Shown: piece by piece, positions 32,446 to 38,864 of the stretch
Layout of the letters: every line of letters begins with the position of its first letter
How positions within the stretch are numbered: the first letter of the stretch is position 1
From: CALWZE01 sp964645785
GTDB taxonomy: Bacteria > Bacillota > Clostridia > Oscillospirales > Ruminococcaceae
DNA length: 44,895 nt
NCBI GenBank assembly: GCA_964645785.1
Contig: CAZYAV010000020.1
Coordinates: forward strand, 1-44,895
Direction: 5' to 3'
Notes under the pieces: generated by a model
Databases searched by the model: none
The model's input: only the letters and a program-made list of their open reading frames with translations
What the model was told of the DNA's origin: nothing
Position numbers and translations under genes: made by a program

Positions 32446-32557
32446 GCGGCGGGCAGGGCGGGCATGCGCCCCGCCTGCATCAAGCGCAGCGTTTGCAGCC
32501 GCCCCGCTTCCCCGCCGGAGCCCGGGCACCCCGGGCTGTGCGGGCGCTGTATAGAAA

Positions 32558-32573
32558 GCCCGCCCGGGCGGGC
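32558..32573 (-). terminator. GC palindrome after the Hpt gene
   Basis: Perfect 16-bp palindrome GCCCGCCCGGGCGGGC followed on the minus strand by TTTCT, 13 nt after the Hpt stop. It is a plausible weak terminator. Confidence 0.5.
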
Positions 32574-32586
32574 ATCTACTGCTGCC

Positions 32587-32943
32587 TCAGCCCTCCGCTG
32601 CCAGGGCACGCACCGCGCTGTCTGTGCGCGCAAACGCCTCGTCCACCGCCGCTTTGAGCGGCTGGGCGCCGGTCATCTGGCCGCCGCGCAAAAGCTCGGT
32701 CAGCTCGCTCGCGGCCTGATACAGCGCGGTAAAGCCCAGGTTTTGCCCCACGCCCTTGAGCGTGTGCGCCGCGCGGAACGCCGTTTCAGCGTCGCCCTGC
32801 GCCAGCGCCGCGCACAGGTCGCTGTAGCTTGTATCCCGCAAAAACATCAGCGCAAATTTCCGCACCTTTTCCTCGGTGCGAAAGCGGCGCATCACGTCGT
32901 CATAATCGCCGCCCAGCGCGGCATAGCACTCCTGCACGGTCAT
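32587..32943 (-). CDS. Hpt domain phosphotransfer protein
   Basis: A 118-residue stand-alone histidine phosphotransfer (Hpt) domain. The phospho-accepting histidine lies in RAAHTLKGVGQNLGF (about residues 57-71), the canonical AHTLKG motif, and the N-terminus TVQECYAALGGDYDDVMRRF is typical of clostridial members. Such proteins relay phosphate between hybrid kinases and response regulators; no partner is encoded nearby. ATG 32943 with GGTGGAG upstream is preferred over a 40-codon extension that lacks a ribosome site. Its own promoter is at 33035-33063. Confidence 0.88.
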   Translation of the reverse strand: MTVQECYAALGGDYDDVMRRFRTEEKVRKFALMFLRDTSYSDLCAALAQGDAETAFRAAHTLKGVGQNLGFTALYQAASELTELLRGGQMTGAQPLKAAVDEAFARTDSAVRALAAEG

Positions 32944-33034
32944 CGGAATTTCTCCACCCTTCTGTCTCCGGCGCGCATCCCGCCCCTTTGGGCGGCGCGG
33001 ACGCACCCGCTGCACATACCGGCTAATCACTGTT

Positions 33035-33063
33035 ATTATACCCCATTGCGCGCCGAACGGCAA
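33035..33063 (-). promoter_or_regulatory. Sigma-A promoter of the Hpt gene
   Basis: Minus strand TTGCCG, 17 nt, TATAAT; about 90 nt before ATG 32943. It is back-to-back with the rightward promoter at 33071-33099. Confidence 0.75.
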
Positions 33064-33070
33064 ATGCTTT

Positions 33071-33099
33071 TTGCGCTGCGCGGCGGTTTATGCTAAGAT
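33071..33099 (+). promoter_or_regulatory. Promoter of the Nudix/HD operon
   Basis: TTGCGC, 17 nt, TAAGAT with a TGC extended -10, about 80 nt before ATG 33181. Moderate match. Confidence 0.5.
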
Positions 33100-33180
33100 A
33101 CAGACAGACCCGGGCGGGCGGCCTCTTTTGGGGGCGCAGGCTCTGCCGCCGCCGGGATTCCAACCCAAGCAGGTGAAGCC

Positions 33181-33687
33181 ATGAGATTTACATATTGCCC
33201 GCACTGCGGCGCCCGCCTTGTCCCGCGCGAGATTGGAGACGAGGGGCTTGTCCCCTACTGTGAGGGCTGCAAAAAGCCGCTGTTCGACCTGCCCGCCCCC
33301 TGCATCATCGCGCTTGCCGTCAACGAGTGCGGCGAGGCCGCGCTGATCCGGCAGGGCTATGTCAACACGGCGCATTACGTCTGCATCGCCGGGTATATCA
33401 AAATCGGGGAAACTGCGCAGGAGACCGCGCGGCGGGAGATTTTTGAGGAAACCGGCCTGACCGCCGAGCGCCTGACCCCGCTTGGCAGCTGGGGCATGGA
33501 AAAGAAGGAGCTGCTGATGCTGGGGTTCGGCGCGCGGGTCAAAAAGGCGGCGTTCCGGCTTTCGGGCGAGGTGGACAGCGCCCGCTGGTTCCCGCTGCGG
33601 GCGGCGCTGGACGCCGTGCCGCCGCACAGCGTCGCCCAGCAGCTGATTCAGGCTTATCTTGACGCGTTCCCACAGGAGGCACTATGA
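33181..33687 (+). CDS. Nudix hydrolase with N-terminal zinc ribbon
   Basis: A 168-residue pyrophosphohydrolase. A zinc ribbon of two Cys pairs (C6/C9 and C27/C30) precedes the Nudix box, complete from Gly71 to Leu93 (G-x5-E-x7-REIFEETGL). The zinc-ribbon-plus-Nudix layout is that of NudC-like NADH pyrophosphatases, but the protein is shorter and lacks their middle domain, so the substrate is uncertain. Its TGA overlaps the ATG of the HD-domain gene, giving a coupled three-gene set. Confidence 0.87.
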   Translation: MRFTYCPHCGARLVPREIGDEGLVPYCEGCKKPLFDLPAPCIIALAVNECGEAALIRQGYVNTAHYVCIAGYIKIGETAQETARREIFEETGLTAERLTPLGSWGMEKKELLMLGFGARVKKAAFRLSGEVDSARWFPLRAALDAVPPHSVAQQLIQAYLDAFPQEAL

Positions 33688-34256
33688 ACGAACAGTTTAT
33701 GAAGCACTGCCTTTGCACCTACACCCACACGCCGCTCGACCCGCTTGCCCCGCGGCAGCAGGACATCAAAGCCGAGGATATCGCGCACGCGCTCTCCCTC
33801 ATCTGCCGCTCCAACGGGCACACCAGCCGGTTTTATTCGGTGGCGCAGCACTCGCTCAACTGCGCGGCCGAGGCGCAGGCGCGGGGGCTCGGCGCGCGCC
33901 TCGAGCTCGCCTGCCTGCTGCACGACGCGAGCGAGGCGTATATCGCCGACATTGTCCGCCCGGTCAAGCACAATCTGCCCGACTATCTCACCATCGAGGC
34001 GGGCTTGCAGGGCGCGATTTTTGAAAAATACGGCCTGTCTAACCTGAGTGACAGCGAGCAGGCGCAGATTCGCAGCATCGACGACCGCATCCTGCGCTGC
34101 GAATTTCTGGAGCTTATCGGGGTTGACCTCGCCAACGAGGATTCTCCGCTCCGCTCGGCGCCCGACCTGCGCCTGCGCCCCTTTGCCCAGGTGGAGGCGG
34201 AGTTCCTCGACCGGCTTGGCCGGCTTGCCGCCGCATGCGGGGAGGCCGCGCGATGA
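33684..34256 (+). CDS. HD-domain phosphohydrolase (YfbR-like)
   Basis: A 190-residue HD-superfamily metal-dependent phosphohydrolase. The metal-binding residues are in FYSVAQHSLNCA (His about 55), LACLLHDASEAYIADIVRPVK (HD about 75-76) and RSIDDRIL (Asp about 133), the pattern of YfbR-like 5'-deoxynucleotidases. The pairing with a Nudix gene suggests nucleotide-pool cleaning, which is inference. Start overlaps the Nudix stop (ATGA), and its own stop overlaps the next start in the same manner. Confidence 0.85.
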   Translation: MNEQFMKHCLCTYTHTPLDPLAPRQQDIKAEDIAHALSLICRSNGHTSRFYSVAQHSLNCAAEAQARGLGARLELACLLHDASEAYIADIVRPVKHNLPDYLTIEAGLQGAIFEKYGLSNLSDSEQAQIRSIDDRILRCEFLELIGVDLANEDSPLRSAPDLRLRPFAQVEAEFLDRLGRLAAACGEAAR

Positions 34257-34426
34257 CCCGCTGTGAGGACTGCGCCCACTACGCCTACGACGAATACTAC
34301 GACTGGTATGTCTGCGAGATGGATCTGGACGAGGACGAGGCCGAAAAATTCCTGCGCAGTGCCTGTGACGCCTGCCCCTACTATCAATCCGGGGACGATT
34401 ACGAGCTTGTCCGCCACCAGAACTGA
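34253..34426 (+). CDS. Small Cys-rich protein (DUF6472-like)
   Basis: A 57-residue acidic protein with four cysteines: RCEDCAHY near the start, YVCEMDLDEDEAEKFL in the middle and ACDACPYY near the end, followed by GDDYELVR. The Cys arrangement suggests a small metal-binding domain. It resembles a family of short clostridial proteins (DUF6472, named from memory). Function is unknown. The ATG overlaps the HD-gene stop (ATGA), so it is translated with that operon. It ends 12 nt before the converging XRE gene. Confidence 0.78.
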   Translation: MTRCEDCAHYAYDEYYDWYVCEMDLDEDEAEKFLRSACDACPYYQSGDDYELVRHQN

Positions 34427-34438
34427 GCGAGCTGCGCC

Positions 34439-34660
34439 TCAGCTTTCGGGGTACCGCTCGGTGCGGCGGGTCAGACCCAGCAGGTAATCGACGCTCACGT
34501 TGTAGTATTCCGCAAGCCGGATAAGCACCGGCGCCGTCCACTCAATCACCCCGTTTTCATACTGCGAATAGGTGTTCTGCGCGATGTTGAGAACCCTGGC
34601 CACCTCCCGCTGTTTGAGATCCCTGTCCTCGCGCAGCGCGCGAATGTTGGGGCAAACCAT
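34439..34660 (-). CDS. Small XRE-family transcriptional regulator
   Basis: A 73-residue protein that is nearly all helix-turn-helix: NIRALREDRDLKQREVARVL (helices 1-2), NIAQNTYSQYENG (recognition helix) and RLAEYYNVSVDYLLGLT (helices 4-5). It has no sensor domain. GAGGTGA lies 4 nt before the ATG. The AT-rich upstream region holds a mirror-image inverted repeat (34687-34728) that is its likely operator, so self-regulation is expected. The target gene beyond itself is not evident. Confidence 0.88.
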   Translation of the reverse strand: MVCPNIRALREDRDLKQREVARVLNIAQNTYSQYENGVIEWTAPVLIRLAEYYNVSVDYLLGLTRRTERYPES

Positions 34661-34686
34661 ACTATCACCTCAACATTATTCTGTAT

Positions 34687-34728
34687 TATCTGTAATTCAG
34701 ATATTGCAATTTATCTGAATTACAGATA
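34687..34728. promoter_or_regulatory. Mirror-image operator upstream of the XRE gene
   Basis: A perfect 17-bp inverted repeat, TATCTGTAATTCAGATA (34687-34703) and TATCTGAATTACAGATA (34712-34728), separated by 8 nt. Each arm is also nearly palindromic, so it offers two dimer sites in opposite orientation. It contrasts sharply in base composition with the GC-rich surroundings. Confidence 0.8.
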
Positions 34729-34732
34729 TACT
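34704..34732 (+). promoter_or_regulatory. Rightward sigma-A promoter inside the operator
   Basis: TTGCAA (34704-34709), 17 nt, TATACT (34727-34732). The right operator arm fills its spacer, so a bound repressor would block it. It points away from the XRE gene, toward 34739 and beyond. Confidence 0.62.
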
Positions 34733-34738
34733 ATACAG

Positions 34739-34855
34739 GTGAACGGGCGCAAGGCGGCACAGGGGGACACACGCCGCCGCGCGCTGTCAGGCCGTTCGCA
34801 TTGCCCGCTGCCGCACGCGGGAAAAAGGCCCGCCGGGGCTCCGGCGGGTCTTTTG
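34739..34855 (+). ncRNA. Possible short transcript from the XRE operator promoter
   Basis: A segment of about 115 nt between the rightward promoter and the hairpin at 34827-34854. It has no ORF with a good ribosome site and the next gene is on the other strand. Only the bounded layout supports an RNA. Confidence 0.25.
34824..34854. terminator. Bidirectional terminator
   Basis: CCCGCCGG (34829-34836) pairs with CCGGCGGG (34841-34848) around GGCT. TCTTTT follows on the plus strand and CCTTTTT on the minus strand, where it lies about 90 nt past the ECF gene stop. Confidence 0.82.
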
Positions 34856-34944
34856 GCGTTTGATTTTGGGGTTCCGGCGCCGTTCCTGGGGCAAGTCGGC
34901 GCAGGGCACGGCGGAACGAAGCGCGCACCGCGGCCTCCCCGGCG

Positions 34945-35523
34945 TTATTCCAGAATGTGCGCGCGCACAAGGGCGGGCTTGAGGACGGAATAGAGCACCA
35001 GGCTGGCAACCACCGCGATGAGCCCGTTGGTCAGCGTGACCGCGCCCTTGACCGCGACAACAGGCCAGACGCCCTCCCACGGCAGCCCGTTGATAAACCG
35101 GTTGGTGACAATCGTCTTGGCGATGTACAGCACGCAGTAGCTCAGCGAGCCGGACACGGCCGCCAGCACCAGCCGCGTCCTGCCCGGCTCCCGCCTGCCC
35201 CAATGCGCCACCAGCCCCGCGACAAACCCCATGACAAATTTGTTGAGGAAGGTAATCCACGCCTCGGACGCGTACTCGCTGCAAAGGTCAAACAGGCCGC
35301 TGCCGATTCCGGCCGCGAGCCCGCCCGGCAGGCCGCCGAACAGCAGCCCGGCCAGCAGGCTGAACACGTTGCCGAAATGCAGCATGGTGCCGTCGCTGCC
35401 AACCGGGATCTTGATGCGCAAAAAGGTGCCCACAAACACCAGCGCGGCCATCAGCCCAATCATCGCAATCAGCCGGGTGTTGAACCGCTTTGTTTCCTGC
35501 TGCAATTCCTTTTTCTCTTCCAT
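34945..35523 (-). CDS. ECF transporter S component (substrate unknown)
   Basis: A 192-residue membrane protein with about six helices, matching ECF-type vitamin transporter substrate-binding subunits. After a charged N-terminus come LIAMIGLMAALVFVGTFL, the conserved FGNVFSLLAGLLFGGLPGGLAAGIGSGLFDL stretch in pieces typical of the family, and a mid-protein KFVMGFVAGLV. The energising EcfA/EcfT subunits are not here, as usual for group II systems sharing one module. It is divergent from a MocR-type regulator, so a vitamin B6-related substrate is plausible but unproven. GAGGAC precedes the ATG. Confidence 0.82.
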   Translation of the reverse strand: MEEKKELQQETKRFNTRLIAMIGLMAALVFVGTFLRIKIPVGSDGTMLHFGNVFSLLAGLLFGGLPGGLAAGIGSGLFDLCSEYASEAWITFLNKFVMGFVAGLVAHWGRREPGRTRLVLAAVSGSLSYCVLYIAKTIVTNRFINGLPWEGVWPVVAVKGAVTLTNGLIAVVASLVLYSVLKPALVRAHILE

Positions 35524-35579
35524 GCTGTCCTCGCCTCCGTTGCTTGGGTTTCTCTGTGTTCCTATTTTACGCAGATTGT

Positions 35580-35610
35580 GATATTATTAAAATATCCAGA
35601 AAATAATATC
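35580..35610. promoter_or_regulatory. AT-rich inverted repeat between ECF and MocR genes
   Basis: GATATTATT (35580-35588) and AATAATATC (35602-35610) form a 9-bp inverted repeat with a 13-nt spacer, in the 119-nt divergent intergenic region. It is the best candidate for the MocR operator. Clear -35/-10 pairs could not be fixed. Confidence 0.45.
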
Positions 35611-35642
35611 TTTATGGGTTCAGATCAGCGGAGGTGAGCCGG

Positions 35643-37049
35643 TTGGACCTTTCCTTCCCCACCCTGATTCAAAAGGGCGCAGGGCCGCTCTATCTACAGC
35701 TTTACAGAAATATTGCCGGCCAGATCGGGCAGGGCACCCTGCGCGCCGGGGAAAAGCTGCCCTCCAAGCGGGCGCTCGCCGCGCAGCTGTCCCTGAGCCT
35801 GAACACAGTCGACGCCGCCTATCAGATGCTGGTTGCGGAGGGGTATGTGCAGTCGCGCCCCAAAAGCGGGTTTTACGTCTGCCGCATCGACCGCCTGCCC
35901 GCCCTGCCCGATTCCGCGCCGCAGCCGGCCGCGCCGCCCGCGCCCGCCACCCCGGCGTGGCTGTACGATTTCCGCACCAGCGGGGTCGACCCCTCCCTGT
36001 TCCCCTATAAAACCTGGGCGCGGTTCCAGCGCGAAATCCTGACCGAGCACCCCGATTATCTCGATATCGGCGAGCGGGAGGGGGATTTCCCCCTGCGCGC
36101 GGCCATTGCGGACTATCTGCACGAATACCGCGGCGTGCGGTGCGAGGCGGGGCGCATTGTCGTCGGCGCCGGGATTGAGTATCTGATTGGGCTGCTTGCC
36201 GGGCTGTTCAGCGGGCAGGTGTTCGCGCTGGAAAACCCGGGCTACAGCCGGGTGCGGCAGGTGCTGGTCAACAACCGGGCAAGCTGTGTGTTTATCCCGG
36301 TCGGCCAAAGTGGCCTGTCGGTCGATGCGCTGGAGGCCTCGGGCGCGTCGGTCGTCTATGTCACCCCCAGCCATCAGTTCCCCACCGGCGCGATTCTGCC
36401 GATGTCCAGCCGCCAGCGGCTGCTCGGCTGGGCGTCCGCCCGCCCCGGCCGGTATATCATCGAGGACGACTATGACAGCGAGTTCCGCTTTGACACCCGT
36501 CCCATCCCCGCTTTGCAGGGACTGGACAGCGCGGGGCGGGTCATCTATATCGGCACCTTTTCCCGCATCATCGCCCCCTCCATCCGCATCGCGTATATGG
36601 TTTTGCCTGCCGGCCTGGTCGAGCCGTTCCGCGCGCGGTACGCCGCCTATTCCCCCACCGTCTCCCGCTTTGAGCAGCACACCCTGCGGCGGTTTATCCA
36701 AAGCGGCGCGTTTGTGCGCCACCTCAACCGGGCGCGTGTCGCCTACCGGGCGCGGCGCAATGTCCTGGTGCACGCGCTGCAGGACGCGGTCGGCCGGGAG
36801 CGGCTGACCCTCCTCGGCGCGCACACCGGGCTGCATCTGCTCGCGCAGCCGCGGGTCGGCCTGTGCGAACAGGCGCTCGTGCAGGCGGCCGCCGCGCGCG
36901 GCGTTCACGTCCGCGGCCTGTCCGAATACGCGCTTGCGCCGCCGGACACCCCCTGCCCGCCGACCGTTGTGCTCGGCTATTCCTCCCTGACCGAGGCGGA
37001 TATCGCCACCGCGTGCACACTGCTCGGCCAGGCGTGGCGCGGCCGGTGA
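35643..37049 (+). CDS. MocR/PdxR-type regulator lacking the PLP lysine
   Basis: A 468-residue GntR-aminotransferase fusion. The N-terminal winged helix (LPSKRALAAQLSLSLNTVDAA, residues about 39-59) binds DNA; the C-terminal fold-type I domain normally binds PLP. PLP-site motifs FALENPGYSR, TPSHQFPTG and IEDDYDSEFRF are kept, but the lysine motif GTFSK reads GTFSR (Arg about 308, codon CGC 36564-36566), so no Schiff base can form there. I take TTG 35643, with GGAGG 8 nt upstream; GTG 35634 overlaps that site. It likely controls itself and the divergent ECF S component. Confidence 0.87.
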   Translation: MDLSFPTLIQKGAGPLYLQLYRNIAGQIGQGTLRAGEKLPSKRALAAQLSLSLNTVDAAYQMLVAEGYVQSRPKSGFYVCRIDRLPALPDSAPQPAAPPAPATPAWLYDFRTSGVDPSLFPYKTWARFQREILTEHPDYLDIGEREGDFPLRAAIADYLHEYRGVRCEAGRIVVGAGIEYLIGLLAGLFSGQVFALENPGYSRVRQVLVNNRASCVFIPVGQSGLSVDALEASGASVVYVTPSHQFPTGAILPMSSRQRLLGWASARPGRYIIEDDYDSEFRFDTRPIPALQGLDSAGRVIYIGTFSRIIAPSIRIAYMVLPAGLVEPFRARYAAYSPTVSRFEQHTLRRFIQSGAFVRHLNRARVAYRARRNVLVHALQDAVGRERLTLLGAHTGLHLLAQPRVGLCEQALVQAAAARGVHVRGLSEYALAPPDTPCPPTVVLGYSSLTEADIATACTLLGQAWRGR

Positions 37050-37678
37050 GCGGGCGGCGCGCAGGGCGGATTGACGGCAGAGCTGCCCTTTCTCATGATT
37101 GGGCGGCTGCCGGCGCGCGGGAAAAACAAGCCCGTCCCCCGCGCACAGGATAAACCGCATATAGGTAAAGTGCCCCCGGAGGGAGATTCTTATAATGGAT
37201 TTGCTCCCAAAGAAGAAATCGAAGGAACTTTTCAAGTGCACATCCGCAAAAAGTTTTCCGCAAACACAAAAGCGGCGCAGCCAGCCGCTGCACCGCTTTC
37301 CCACAGATTAAATGCAAAGCCTCCCGGGGTTCCCCGCTTGCGCAGGGCGCCCTGAAAACCGTTTGGGGTCATTCCCGCTCGCAGAGAAAGCCGCCCCTCT
37401 TTGGACGGCGCGGGGCGGGGCTTTTGATTTCCGATTTCGCCAGGGCGGGGACGGCAAAAAGCCGCGCCCACGGGTTCGCGGCTCTGTCACGGCGGCCAGC
37501 CCCATCATCCCGCCCGCGCGGCGGCGTGCACGGGGTGCACGAAAATGCCCGGAACGGCAATAAATGCCCGCCGGTTCGCGCCAGGCTCTCATCCGCCCGG
37601 CCGGTACCGCCGGTTTGGTTCAGCCCCGGTTTGGCCTGCCCGTTCCGTTCACGCAAAATTCCGCCGCGAACCGCGCCT
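37050..37678. other. Intergenic region with few features
   Basis: About 630 nt between the MocR and ROK genes. It holds one possible 38-codon ORF (37195-37311) and a hairpin overlapping its end (AAAGCGG at 37269-37275 with CCGCTTT at 37293-37299, and an inner GCAGC/GCTGC). The remainder is GC-rich without a recognised gene or terminator. Confidence 0.5.
37195..37311 (+). CDS. Possible small ORF, 38 residues
   Basis: ATG 37195 follows GGAGGG (about 12 nt spacing) and encodes a Lys/Arg-rich peptide beginning MDLLPKKKSKELFK. The codon use is less GC-biased than in neighbouring genes. No family is recognised; it may be a chance ORF in an AT-richer patch. Confidence 0.22.
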   Translation: MDLLPKKKSKELFKCTSAKSFPQTQKRRSQPLHRFPTD

Positions 37679-38632
37679 TTACATGGCTCTGCCCGCAAAC
37701 GCCGCACCGATGATGCCCGCATCATTGCCGAGCGACGCCCTGAGCACCGCGGGCTGCGGCACCGTGTCATAGAGATCCAGCTCCCGCAAACGGCGGCGCA
37801 GCGGCGCAAGCAGATACTCCCCCTCGTTGCTGACGCCGCCGCCGAGGATAAACGCCTGCGGCCGGAAAAAGACCGAAAAGTTAGACAGCCCCAGCGCGAG
37901 GTATTCAATGTACCGGTCAACCACCTGCTGCCCGGCAGGGTCGCCCTGCCGCGCCGCGTCAAATGCCGTGCGGCCGTTGACCTTTTGCGGGTCGTGCCCG
38001 CACAGCTCGTGCATGGCGGATTGGGGGTCGGCCTGCATGGCGCGCAGCGTGTCCCGAATCAGCGCCGTGACCGACGCGTACGCCTCCAGGCAGCCCCGCC
38101 GCCCGCAGCTGCACAGCTCCCCGTCAAAGTTGATGGTTGTGTGGCCGGGCTCGCAGCCAAAACCGTTGCCGCCCGCGTAAATTTTCCTGTGCTGGATTAC
38201 GCCGCCGCCCAGCCCCGTTCCGATTGTAATCATCATGCAGGTATCGTAGTTCTTCGCGACCCCCGCGAGCGCCTCGCCGAGCGCGGCGCAGTCCGCGTCG
38301 TTTGCGAGGAAAACCGGCGTGTCAAAATACTGCCTGAACGCGGCGATCAGGTCAAAGTTCCGCCACCCGAGGTTGTTGGCAAACAGAGCCCGGCGCGTGT
38401 TCGGGTCAATGGTGCTCGGCGCGCCGATCCCGACCCATTCAAGCTGCGCCCGCACAAGCCCCGCCATGTCCAGCGCCTTGTCCGCCGCCCGCGCCATGTC
38501 CCGCACGATTTCGTCCGCCGGCCGCAGACGCCCGGTCGGCACACTGTGCTTTGCAAGGAAGCGATAGCTTTCGTCCAGTACGCCGACTGCAATGTTGGTT
38601 CCGCCAAGGTCAATGCCGAGATAGTATTTCAT
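37679..38632 (-). CDS. ROK-family glucokinase
   Basis: A 317-residue ROK sugar kinase, most likely glucokinase. It has the ATP-site start YLGIDLGGTNIAVGV (residues 4-18), NDADCAALGEALAG, TIGTGLGGGVI, and the zinc motif HTTINFDGELCSCGRRGCLEAYAS (C-x-CGRRGCLE), the ROK signature. GGGGGA precedes the ATG. It is alone behind a promoter at 38683-38712. Glucose is the usual substrate for this subgroup, but N-acetylated hexoses cannot be excluded. Confidence 0.9.
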   Translation of the reverse strand: MKYYLGIDLGGTNIAVGVLDESYRFLAKHSVPTGRLRPADEIVRDMARAADKALDMAGLVRAQLEWVGIGAPSTIDPNTRRALFANNLGWRNFDLIAAFRQYFDTPVFLANDADCAALGEALAGVAKNYDTCMMITIGTGLGGGVIQHRKIYAGGNGFGCEPGHTTINFDGELCSCGRRGCLEAYASVTALIRDTLRAMQADPQSAMHELCGHDPQKVNGRTAFDAARQGDPAGQQVVDRYIEYLALGLSNFSVFFRPQAFILGGGVSNEGEYLLAPLRRRLRELDLYDTVPQPAVLRASLGNDAGIIGAAFAGRAM

Positions 38633-38682
38633 GCCGCGTCCCCCTTTTCGCGCCCGGGAAGGCGCAAAATCCGTTCAATCCC

Positions 38683-38712
38683 AGCATAGCACGGTACTCG
38701 CTCACTTGACAA
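38683..38712 (-). promoter_or_regulatory. Promoter of the ROK kinase gene
   Basis: Minus strand TTGTCA, 18 nt, TATGCT with a TGC extended -10, about 45 nt upstream of the start codon. Confidence 0.6.
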
Positions 38713-38775
38713 GGCTCGTGCCGCGCCCCCCGCCGCGCTTTGCCCGGGCTTATCCGGACAAGCCCCCGATACAGC

Positions 38776-38803
38776 AAAAGCTCCGGCACGAGCCGGAGCT
38801 TTT
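38776..38803. terminator. Terminator after lgt
   Basis: A perfect 12-bp stem AAAAGCTCCGGC / GCCGGAGCTTTT with a four-base loop. On the minus strand it lies about 60 nt past the lgt stop; T-runs are found on both strands. Confidence 0.88.
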
Positions 38804-38864
38804 CCTTTTTTGGATTATGCGGAACCGGCGGCGCGGCCGTCCGCGCTCTGTCCGGGCGCTTTTG

